DNA of 34,456 nucleotides from Bacteroidota bacterium (GTDB taxonomy: Bacteria > Bacteroidota > Ignavibacteria > Palsa-1295): the NCBI GenBank assembly GCA_030706385.1, contig JAUZOQ010000029.1, forward strand, positions 1 to 34,456. Reading direction: 5' to 3'. Made by a program: the position numbers and the translations under genes. Below, one piece after another: positions 23,134 through 31,401 of the stretch (position 1 is the stretch's first letter; each line of letters starts with the position of its first letter). The notes beneath the pieces were generated by a model that was given only the letters and a program-made list of their open reading frames with translations, searched no databases and was not told the origin of the DNA.

Positions 23134-24717
23134 ATGGATCGCAGATCATTTCTCACCGCTTGGGCGCAACGCCCGGGCATAACAGCTTATAATCATTCCC
23201 CAGCCTTCGGCTCGCATGAGCGAACCCTTTCGACTGGGCTCGAACCTTGGGTACCAAGCGTAGCTGAGCCCTGGGATGCCGTCCGGCAAGGGCATCTTTT
23301 GCGCCGGACAATGATGCTCCCGAAATGGACGGAGATCGATACGATCTCTAGTCTCACTCCATCGGCAGCGGTAGATCTGCTCTTAAATACTGCGAGTGAT
23401 CCTGCTCCGCCATCACAAGCCAACCACGAGACGACTTCGTTGAAGGGATTGGATTCTCCACTTGCCAATGCGCTGAAAGCCACATGGGCTTCCGATGACG
23501 CAGAGCTCAAGGATTGGTTTGCGAATGTTCTTTTGAACTCGCCTCTTTCCATTATCGAAAAGATGACTTTCTTTTGGAGCGGGCATTTTACAAGCCAGTT
23601 CGTAGCCGATGAATCGTATGTCATCGCTCCGCTGCTATATCGTCAGAATCAGCTTTTCCGCAATAACGGACTTTCGAATTTCCAGAGTTTGGCATTCGAT
23701 GTCACTCTGGACGGCGCCATGCTTGTTTATTTGGGCGGCATATTAAATACGAAGAGCCGTGCAAACGAAAATTACGCGCGGGAGTTGATGGAGCTCTTTA
23801 CGATGGGCTTGGGCAACTATTCCGAAGGTGATGTTAAGGAAGCTGCACGGATCCTGACGGGGTGGCGAGTGGCTCAGTTTAGCGACGAAGCAACACCAAA
23901 TGGAATATTCAATACGTATTTCTCTCCTGCCGATCATGACGAGGGAAACAAGACGTACCTTGGCGTATCATTCAGCGCCATAGTGGATGCCGATAATACC
24001 GAATTCCTCGTTAAGAAGAACGAGATCCAAAAACTGATCGATACGATCTTTACTTATCGGAAACAAGCAGTAGCCACGTTTATCTGTCGGAAGATCTATA
24101 AATTCTTTGTCTACAGCAATCCGGAAGGAACAGATGAAACGGTGATCGCAGCAATGGCTCAATTGTTCATGGACAACAATTTCGAGATCAAGCCGGTCAT
24201 CTCGGCACTTCTGAAGAGCGCGCATTTCTTCGACAATGCAAATATCGGCTGCCAGATCAAAACACCTGCTGAATATATTATTGGTATCGCTCGGCAGCTT
24301 GGGTATAAGACATCCATGGCTGCGAACATGACTACGATCTTACAGGAATTGTTCAATCCGCCGAATGTCAGCGGATGGACTGGCTGGCACGATTGGATCA
24401 CAACCAACACGTATCCTGTGCGATCGACGGTTGTCACGACTGCGATTGGCGCGATGACCGATCAGAATGTTCTCGATTTTATCGGGCAATTCCCGAACAA
24501 TGACGATGCGAATAAACTGATAACCAGTCTTGGTGCGCTCATGCTTCCGCGGAAACTGGCCCAGGCAAGGCACGATGATCTTGTCTCTCGTCTTGTCAGC
24601 GGCGGAAAAGATTACGAGTGGCCGTCGATCTTAAGCACAAGTCCGAGTACGGCCGCACGAAATATGCGCGATGTGCTAACGACGATCTGTAATTTGCCTG
24701 ACTATCAACTCTGCTAG
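23134..24717 (+). CDS. DUF1800 domain protein
   Basis: This is a 527-residue member of DUF1800, a family of unknown function that is nearly always coded next to DUF1501. The start at 23134 has a good SD (GGAGG, 8 bases upstream); an upstream ATG in frame adds 17 residues. Landmarks are FWSGHFTSQF (~145), NENYARELMELFTMGLGNYS (~211-230), VKEAARILTGW (~233-243), ATFICRKIYKFFV (~313) and PPNVSGWTGWHDW (~409-421). The N-terminus MDRRSFLTAW looks like a twin-arginine motif, but no hydrophobic core follows, so it has no ordinary signal peptide. No T9SS tail is seen. The DUF1501 gene follows after 18 bases, clearly an operon. Confidence 0.9.
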   Translation: MDRRSFLTAWAQRPGITAYNHSPAFGSHERTLSTGLEPWVPSVAEPWDAVRQGHLLRRTMMLPKWTEIDTISSLTPSAAVDLLLNTASDPAPPSQANHETTSLKGLDSPLANALKATWASDDAELKDWFANVLLNSPLSIIEKMTFFWSGHFTSQFVADESYVIAPLLYRQNQLFRNNGLSNFQSLAFDVTLDGAMLVYLGGILNTKSRANENYARELMELFTMGLGNYSEGDVKEAARILTGWRVAQFSDEATPNGIFNTYFSPADHDEGNKTYLGVSFSAIVDADNTEFLVKKNEIQKLIDTIFTYRKQAVATFICRKIYKFFVYSNPEGTDETVIAAMAQLFMDNNFEIKPVISALLKSAHFFDNANIGCQIKTPAEYIIGIARQLGYKTSMAANMTTILQELFNPPNVSGWTGWHDWITTNTYPVRSTVVTTAIGAMTDQNVLDFIGQFPNNDDANKLITSLGALMLPRKLAQARHDDLVSRLVSGGKDYEWPSILSTSPSTAARNMRDVLTTICNLPDYQLC

Positions 24718-24735
24718 AAGGAAGGAAACGCAACC

Positions 24736-26337
24736 ATGAAAAGACGCACATTTCTGAAATCCGCACTCGCAACAGCTGCAGCGACGCCGTTCTTCCTTGA
24801 GGGTATGCCGGTTCGGGCCACGACGCCACTGAAGTATCTTGCACAGTTGCCTCAGGCGAATCTCAATGATAGGATTCTCATCATCTGCCAGCTCTTCGGA
24901 GGAAATGACGGTTTGAACACCATCATTCCCGTCGATCAGGATACATATTATAATATTCGTCCCAACATCGCAATTCCAAAGGATAAGACGAAGATCTATG
25001 CCGGGATTAATTTCGCACCGAATCTGATCGGCGGCGATAAGCGCGGACTAGTAGGTTTGCTCGAGCAAGGATCGTTGGCCGTTGTTCAAGGGATAGGATA
25101 TCCGAATCCGAATCTTAGTCACTTTCGCTCAACCGATATTTGGCTTTCGGGAATAAACAATTCGGATGTCGATGCCCGTCTCGATACAGGCTGGGTCGGT
25201 CGATATCTTGAAAAGCAGTATCCGGATTTTCCCGCTTCACTTCCCGATGATCCGCTGGCGATCCAATTCGGTGGTTTTTCACTTGCACTGCAAAGTTCGA
25301 AAGGCAGAATGGGAATTGAAGTAACCAATCCCCAAAAGCAGGCCGGAGTCAGTTCATCTGCTGACGCACTCGATGACGAAAGTACCGGAACATCCTATTT
25401 GAACGAATATAATTTCGTGGCCGATATTGCTTCGCGCTCGAACAAATATGCACAACGCGTCAAGGATGCCTACGCTGCCGGAAAGCCTCAACTCTCCGGA
25501 CACTATGCAAGTGATAGCTTTGCCTCACAGATGGCAAACTGTGCTGCACTTATCGCTGGAGGATTGAACACAAAAGTCTATGTTGTCTCCCTCGGAGGAT
25601 TCGATAATCACGTCTCACAGCTCTTACCTGGCGGAGATTTCAACCAAGGCACACATCCGACACTGCTGAATAACCTTGCCGACGGAATTGCCCAGTTCAT
25701 GTATGATATGGTCAAGCTGAATTTGGCCGATCGCGTTATCGGACTAACGGTCAGTGAGTTCGGCAGGCGCCCATACGAGAACGGAAGTTTGGGGACCGAT
25801 CACGGAACATCGAGTATTCAGTTTGTCTTTGGAACACAAGTCTTGAGCGGTGCACAAGGTTACATTCCCGATCTGGCACATCTTGATGAGAATCAGGATA
25901 TCGTATTTAATATCGATTACCATCGCGTGTACCTTGAAGTGCTAACGAAGTGGTTCGATCTATCCTTGGATGATGCACGGTTGCTCTTGCCCGACCCGAA
26001 GAATTACACCGGGCCGCTTGATCCGCTTCCGATCATTCAGACACAAAAGAACTACGTCAATTATACGCCAAGCCCGGCTCGGCTTTCCATCGGCGGCAAT
26101 TATCCGAATCCTTTTGCCAATAAGACAACGATCTCAATTGAAATGCCACAGGCCGGTATGGTGACACTAAGTGTCTCCTCTATCGATGGGAAATACAACA
26201 AACAGCTCTTTGATCGAAAGCTTGAAGCCGGATTTCAGAGGATACCCCTTGATCTTGATCTTGCATCAGGTAATTACCTGCTCGTCGCAAAATCAGCGGG
26301 AATGACTGCATCCAAAATGGTGCAGTGCGTGAAATAG
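24736..26337 (+). CDS. DUF1501 domain protein with Tat-type leader and T9SS sorting domain
   Basis: This 533-residue protein belongs to DUF1501, an alkaline-phosphatase-like fold family of unknown function. The leader KRRTFLKSALATAAATPFFL is a twin-arginine (Tat) type, cleaved near VRA-TT. Family landmarks are QLFGGNDGLNTIIP (52-65), HFRSTDIWLSG (~131), VVSLGGFDNH (~284), TVSEFGRRPYENGSLGTDHG (~338-357) and the metal-site-like DYHRVY (~395). The end (IGGNYPNPFANKTTIS, VTLSVSSIDGKY, SGNYLLVA, KMVQCVK) is a T9SS sorting domain. The start has a strong SD (AAGGAAGGAAAC) and lies 18 bases after DUF1800. It probably acts at the cell surface; the substrate is unknown. Confidence 0.92.
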   Translation: MKRRTFLKSALATAAATPFFLEGMPVRATTPLKYLAQLPQANLNDRILIICQLFGGNDGLNTIIPVDQDTYYNIRPNIAIPKDKTKIYAGINFAPNLIGGDKRGLVGLLEQGSLAVVQGIGYPNPNLSHFRSTDIWLSGINNSDVDARLDTGWVGRYLEKQYPDFPASLPDDPLAIQFGGFSLALQSSKGRMGIEVTNPQKQAGVSSSADALDDESTGTSYLNEYNFVADIASRSNKYAQRVKDAYAAGKPQLSGHYASDSFASQMANCAALIAGGLNTKVYVVSLGGFDNHVSQLLPGGDFNQGTHPTLLNNLADGIAQFMYDMVKLNLADRVIGLTVSEFGRRPYENGSLGTDHGTSSIQFVFGTQVLSGAQGYIPDLAHLDENQDIVFNIDYHRVYLEVLTKWFDLSLDDARLLLPDPKNYTGPLDPLPIIQTQKNYVNYTPSPARLSIGGNYPNPFANKTTISIEMPQAGMVTLSVSSIDGKYNKQLFDRKLEAGFQRIPLDLDLASGNYLLVAKSAGMTASKMVQCVK

Positions 26338-26398
26338 TATATTCGAGTTGTGTGATTATTTCCTTTCTGTGTTGCGAAGGATAACCCGAGAGGCCGCT

Positions 26399-26443
26399 AT
26401 GACTGCGCCTGCAAAGAAAAAAGCTTTCTTACGTTATCGGTGA
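26399..26443 (+). CDS. Possible leader peptide overlapping the start of the giant surface protein gene
   Basis: ATG at 26399, preceded by GAGAGG, opens a 14-codon frame (MTAPAKKKAFLRYR) whose TGA overlaps the GTG start of the next gene by four bases (GTGA). Such an overlap is the usual geometry for translational coupling. It could be a chance frame. Confidence 0.35.
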   Translation: MTAPAKKKAFLRYR

Positions 26444-29400
26444 AACTGATATTCTTATTCATAATATTTTCTATGCTGTTCTGCGGAGCAGTGTCTGTTC
26501 ATGCGCAGAATTGTGACAGCGTTAAGGCATGCGCTTATAAGGCTATAACGATAACGGTTACAAGCGGAAAGGGAGCGCAGTATGTTGATGTGGATACATC
26601 GTATCGTATTCGCAATATCGATACGGCTATCACTTTTGAGGTTTGGGCACAGCCGCAAATTCAACCGGGCAAGAAGGTTTTCATCGGTGGCATCTGGGGC
26701 CCGAACAAAGATAATAATGACGTATGGGTTGCCTACATAGTTGACACAAAGATCTATTTCGCCCTTAGTGCTCCGAATTCGTTTCTTGGAGATCAAGATA
26801 ATACAGTAGCAACAGCTGATGTGCCGGACCTTTACACACGGGGTTGGATTCATCTGGCCTTCATTTGGGATGGGATCTCTCAAGAAGCAAGAATTTTTGT
26901 GGATGGATTCGAAGCAGCGCGTACTAGAAATGCCGCATTCCCTATCTCTGTACTCCACCATCAGGAAAGCGAAAAACTTCCTCTTGAAATTGGAGGGTGT
27001 AACGGGCTCTATGACGATCCGAATCTTAACCGCACCTTCCTGGGTCAGATCGATGAAGTTCGTTTATGGAGCCGTGCACTTTCGAGCAATGAGATCCGTT
27101 GCCAGAGAAATAAATCTCTTGAGGGCAATGAGCAGGACTTGGAGATCTATTATCGCGCCAATGATTCGAGTTACGTCCTTGATCTTTGCGATGCCACAGG
27201 ACACGGACACGTTGGCAGAGAGCGCAGCGGAGCCCGGATGTATCCGAGTGATCGCACCGTGCCCGCAACATTCACGCTCACTCCGAACTCGCTTAACGCC
27301 ACACTGATTTGTCAGGACGATTCAGATTTTACTTTCACGTTACTCGATACTTCATTTTGCGGCAATTCACTAACTGCGTATGTGTATTCAGGCTATTCAA
27401 CGCTCTATACTCTCAGCCAATCGACATTTAATACGCAGCAAGGTGTACCCATCACATTCACTATTCATTTTCATGGAAATCTAACCGGAGCGCTGGCAAC
27501 GTATTTGTATATCCAAAACAATAACAGATGCGGTGATTACCTGCGAATTCCTCTTGTCGTAAACCGTACAACGGAATTGCAATATAGCCAATCTGCATTG
27601 GTCTTCGATACGCTTTTTGTCGGATGTGCAGAACATTCCTTTTCGGAGGATTCACTCAAGATCTGCAATCAGAGCAACAGGCCGCTGAAGATCTACCAAA
27701 TTCTAAATAATAATCCAAAGTTTTCCTGGAAGCCTCTTCCCGGCAATCTTAATCTTCCGGTTACTTTGCAGCCGGGTGAGTGCTGGTCGCTCATCGTCCG
27801 TATGGATGTGAACGATACGACAAAAACCCTCTATGACACCCTGCACGTCATCAGCGATGATAAATGTCCCGGAAGCGGCTTTATTCCGCTTCAAGGCAGA
27901 ACTCAAGATGTTTTCGTCCTGCTTTATCCCAGTGCAAAGTCCCAGATCCACAACATGGCATTCGAAGCTGTGTGCCCCGGTCAATTGAGCAATGTTCAGG
28001 ATTACCAGTTCCGGGACTTGATGAACGATAATGTCAATATCGACAGCATAACATTTACTATACCAGAGTTCTTCGGAAGGAAGTGGACCTTCCCGATCGT
28101 CATGAAGCCCAAAACGGCATACACTCCGGAATTTATTCGATTCCGTCCCTCGGCCCCAGGACCATTTGTGGGGCAGATGAGGGCGATCAGTCATTATCGC
28201 GGATGCACGATCACGAAGACCATCGATCTTACCGGAACAGGAATTTCAGTCGACGTTGCATTCCTTACTCCTCAGGTTCTCTTCGGAAATATATCCGTCG
28301 GAAAAGTTGGCAACCAGATCGCAACGGTGAAGAACACCGGAACGGATCCGAGGAATATGTCCTCCTACCTTAAAGTAGGAGATGTATTCACGATTACAGG
28401 TGGAAAAACATTTGGGCTTGCTCCCGGCCAGACGGCGAATATTTCCCTTCAATTCCGTCCTAGGGAAAACAAGACGTACTATGATACGCTTTGCATTTTC
28501 GATCTTCAGTGCTATGGGACGATCTGCATTCCTGTCAGTGGCACCGGAGTGTTTGAGCAACTTGAATTTCGTCCAGCATATCTTGACATCGAAAATGTTC
28601 TGGGCTGCGAGTGCAAGACCGATACCGTCATGGTTCTCAATAGGACACCATCGGCATTCTCGATCACAAGCGATGCTTTGATCGATCCGAGTGGAAAGTT
28701 CACGATGCTCAATCATATTCCAACCGGCAATCTGCAACCAGGTCAGTCGTTCACGTATCAAGTGCAGTACTGCCCGAATGACCTCATCAGCGATCGTGCC
28801 GATCGCTCGTATATTCAAGTTAATCTTGCCGACGGCTCGAACTATCAGATACTTCTTCAGGGATCAAGCATGGTGCCGAAGCTTGCTGTCACGCCTCTGA
28901 CCACTTACGGACCTGTTGAGGTGGGCTGGCGCAAGGATGACAGCCTTACGATCGAGAATATTTCGGTGATCCCTGTCCACATCACTACTGTTTCAGTGCC
29001 TCCGGGATTCGTCTTGCTTTCTACGTCTCCGGCGCTTCCGATGTGGCTAAATCCTCGGGACTCGATAACAGCCTACGTTCGGTTCGCACCAACAGCAGGA
29101 CAAAATTATGTTGGTAATGTGATCGTTACGCTCGATACTCCGTGCGGAAAGCAGACTACGGGCGTCGTAACCGGTACCGGAACCGTGATCAAGCTCGATG
29201 TTCCGGTTCAGTTGATCAATTATGGATTAGTGAAACCCTGCGATTGCCAACAGCGTGAAATCCCTCTGACTAATCAAAGTAATTTCATCCCGATCAAGAT
29301 CGATTCGATATGGATCGACGATGTAGGACTGCCGAACCCCAATGCAACAGTCTTCAGTTGGTTTTCCAGACTGACGGGAAAATCGTCCGGATCGTTCGTC

Positions 29401-31350
29401 ATTCCGCCAAATACAGAGGATACGCTCGTTATCTCATTCTGCCCGAACATTCCTGCTCTTCCGCAGAACTTGACGATGAATGCTCAGATTCACATCAAGG
29501 CAAGCACGCCCGGCTGGAGTCAGCAATTCAATACATATCTTTCCGGAAGGCGTGAAATGAATTTTGAACCAAACCAATCGCTGGTTCAATTTCCGAATAC
29601 TCACGTCGATACCAGTGCCCAACCGATAAAGGTCAGCGTCACAGTGCCAGATGCGTTTACAAATCCGAGCGGAGATAGTATCATCTTCACTAAAGCGATC
29701 TTTGTCCCCGACCAGCGCGTCTTTACCGTTGCAGAATGTTCGGGTAAGCCTTTGCCGTGGATCGTTCGAAGAGGACAATCACTCTGCCTTACGTTCAACT
29801 TCTTCCCCAGGGCTCCAAAGAAGTATCGTGCTCGGTTGAACTTGTTCACGAGTTTTCCGTGCGATGGAGTCGATACGTCAATTCTTGTCACCGGAGAAGG
29901 TTTTGCTCCGGCATTCGGAGATGCCATGGCATTTGACACATCCCGGATCAATCAGGATACATTCCATATCACGACATGTGATACGCTGGTCATCTCGATC
30001 ATGATCACACGTGATATTCCGCAAAGTATCATCGATATGCTCTTCCATCTGGGATACGATACGACGAAGTTGAGATTCCTGGATATCCAGTCGCCATACA
30101 CGAATCAAGCTACGGGTTTGGATAGCGACGGCGTGTGGGCCGACTTGAAGAATGCCCGCGACGTGAAGGCCGGAACAGTTTGTTACGTGCGATTCTTACC
30201 TCGGGGTGATACGGCAAATTTTGTCATGTCCTTGGACAATATCGATTTCTCAAGCGATTCGATCGTCTTCTACAATATTATCGTAAATAACGATCATTGT
30301 ACGATCTTGATCGATAACCCGGAGATCAGTATCCAGAAACTGACGGATTTCGATACAGTACTCGTGAAGCAGTGCAAGAGCTTGCAAGTCGTTGTGCGGA
30401 ACCCTGGACTTGTTCCAATGCGCTTCGATTCGCTCGGAACACTGCCTCCGTATCACAGGATCACGGCATCGGATAAGCCCTATCCGCTGACATTAGCACC
30501 TGGGGATTCGATCGTTTTGACCGTTACTTTCTGCCCACTAGCCGATAGCTTGATCGATACGTCGGCATTTGCATTTTCAAATCAACCTTGCCCGATCGTC
30601 GATACAGGAAGGATACATAGTTATGGCTATGCTCCGCCGTATCCGCTCACGCTTTCATTCGATCCGCGCATTGGCATCGTCGATACGGTTTTCGGATTGA
30701 TCGCCGATACCGTTGAAGTTCCGATCCTCATCGATCGAGGCATGCCGCTTACACCGATCGATATCCGGTATACCATTGGCTATGACAAATACGCTTTGCA
30801 GTATCTCGGAATCACTTCAAAATACACTAAGCCGGTCGTGACCTATCAACCGGGCAAACTGGATGTAGACCTGTTGGGCTGCGATAGCGTAACAGCAGGA
30901 GAGATTGCACGAGTGAAATTCCTACTCGAGATTCCTGATTCAGTGATTTCATCTATGATCCTGACTCCGCGGAAGTTCACCAGCGACTCTGTCATGTTTA
31001 TCAAACCAGTACCGACCGGTGATACCAGTTCGGTGAAGATCGGAGCTCGCTGCACAATAAGTTATCTTGTATTTGCCGGAGGATCGAACACTTTTGCGAA
31101 TCCGCGTCCGAATCCAACGACAGGAAAGGTGGAGACGGAAGTACAATTCTTTGAAGATGTCAATCCGAAGCTGACGATCTATTCGAGTACCGGCGCAAAA
31201 GTCATGGACGTGCTCGATGGCACACAAATGATGAAGGGCGGCCGCTATAAACTGGAGTTCGATGTCTCACATCTTTCGGAAGGCGCTTACGTCCTGGTAT
31301 TTGAGGCCGGAGAGTTCAGGGCAAATAAGCGGATCGTTGTTAGAAAATAG
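26440..31350 (+). CDS. Giant T9SS surface protein: LamG, choice-of-anchor-D and cohesin-like domains
   Basis: The 1636-residue product has a signal peptide (residues 1-22, cleavage at VHA-Q). Residues ~30-265 are a LamG-type sugar-binding fold (FEVWAQP, WIHLAFIWDG, GQIDEVRLWSRALSSNEIR). From ~375 to ~1150, and again near 1290-1400, lie choice-of-anchor-D (HYDIN-like immunoglobulin) repeats, each with a C-x-C or single C, V-x-L-x-N turn and L-x-P-G. Two cohesin-like modules sit near 1160-1290 (FHLGYDTTKLRFLDI) and 1400-1535 (YTIGYDKYALQYLGI). The end (~1551-1636: PRPNPTTG, LTIYSSTGAKVMDV, EGAYVLVF, KRIVVRK) is a T9SS sorting domain. It is expected to be a cell-surface adhesin or scaffold. The start is GTG. 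It follows DUF1501 after 102 bases. Confidence 0.9.
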   Translation: MKLIFLFIIFSMLFCGAVSVHAQNCDSVKACAYKAITITVTSGKGAQYVDVDTSYRIRNIDTAITFEVWAQPQIQPGKKVFIGGIWGPNKDNNDVWVAYIVDTKIYFALSAPNSFLGDQDNTVATADVPDLYTRGWIHLAFIWDGISQEARIFVDGFEAARTRNAAFPISVLHHQESEKLPLEIGGCNGLYDDPNLNRTFLGQIDEVRLWSRALSSNEIRCQRNKSLEGNEQDLEIYYRANDSSYVLDLCDATGHGHVGRERSGARMYPSDRTVPATFTLTPNSLNATLICQDDSDFTFTLLDTSFCGNSLTAYVYSGYSTLYTLSQSTFNTQQGVPITFTIHFHGNLTGALATYLYIQNNNRCGDYLRIPLVVNRTTELQYSQSALVFDTLFVGCAEHSFSEDSLKICNQSNRPLKIYQILNNNPKFSWKPLPGNLNLPVTLQPGECWSLIVRMDVNDTTKTLYDTLHVISDDKCPGSGFIPLQGRTQDVFVLLYPSAKSQIHNMAFEAVCPGQLSNVQDYQFRDLMNDNVNIDSITFTIPEFFGRKWTFPIVMKPKTAYTPEFIRFRPSAPGPFVGQMRAISHYRGCTITKTIDLTGTGISVDVAFLTPQVLFGNISVGKVGNQIATVKNTGTDPRNMSSYLKVGDVFTITGGKTFGLAPGQTANISLQFRPRENKTYYDTLCIFDLQCYGTICIPVSGTGVFEQLEFRPAYLDIENVLGCECKTDTVMVLNRTPSAFSITSDALIDPSGKFTMLNHIPTGNLQPGQSFTYQVQYCPNDLISDRADRSYIQVNLADGSNYQILLQGSSMVPKLAVTPLTTYGPVEVGWRKDDSLTIENISVIPVHITTVSVPPGFVLLSTSPALPMWLNPRDSITAYVRFAPTAGQNYVGNVIVTLDTPCGKQTTGVVTGTGTVIKLDVPVQLINYGLVKPCDCQQREIPLTNQSNFIPIKIDSIWIDDVGLPNPNATVFSWFSRLTGKSSGSFVIPPNTEDTLVISFCPNIPALPQNLTMNAQIHIKASTPGWSQQFNTYLSGRREMNFEPNQSLVQFPNTHVDTSAQPIKVSVTVPDAFTNPSGDSIIFTKAIFVPDQRVFTVAECSGKPLPWIVRRGQSLCLTFNFFPRAPKKYRARLNLFTSFPCDGVDTSILVTGEGFAPAFGDAMAFDTSRINQDTFHITTCDTLVISIMITRDIPQSIIDMLFHLGYDTTKLRFLDIQSPYTNQATGLDSDGVWADLKNARDVKAGTVCYVRFLPRGDTANFVMSLDNIDFSSDSIVFYNIIVNNDHCTILIDNPEISIQKLTDFDTVLVKQCKSLQVVVRNPGLVPMRFDSLGTLPPYHRITASDKPYPLTLAPGDSIVLTVTFCPLADSLIDTSAFAFSNQPCPIVDTGRIHSYGYAPPYPLTLSFDPRIGIVDTVFGLIADTVEVPILIDRGMPLTPIDIRYTIGYDKYALQYLGITSKYTKPVVTYQPGKLDVDLLGCDSVTAGEIARVKFLLEIPDSVISSMILTPRKFTSDSVMFIKPVPTGDTSSVKIGARCTISYLVFAGGSNTFANPRPNPTTGKVETEVQFFEDVNPKLTIYSSTGAKVMDVLDGTQMMKGGRYKLEFDVSHLSEGAYVLVFEAGEFRANKRIVVRK

Positions 31351-31401
31351 TTTTGAAATTTATTTCATCGTAGTATAGTCATATCACTATTCGGTTTTTT
31401 C

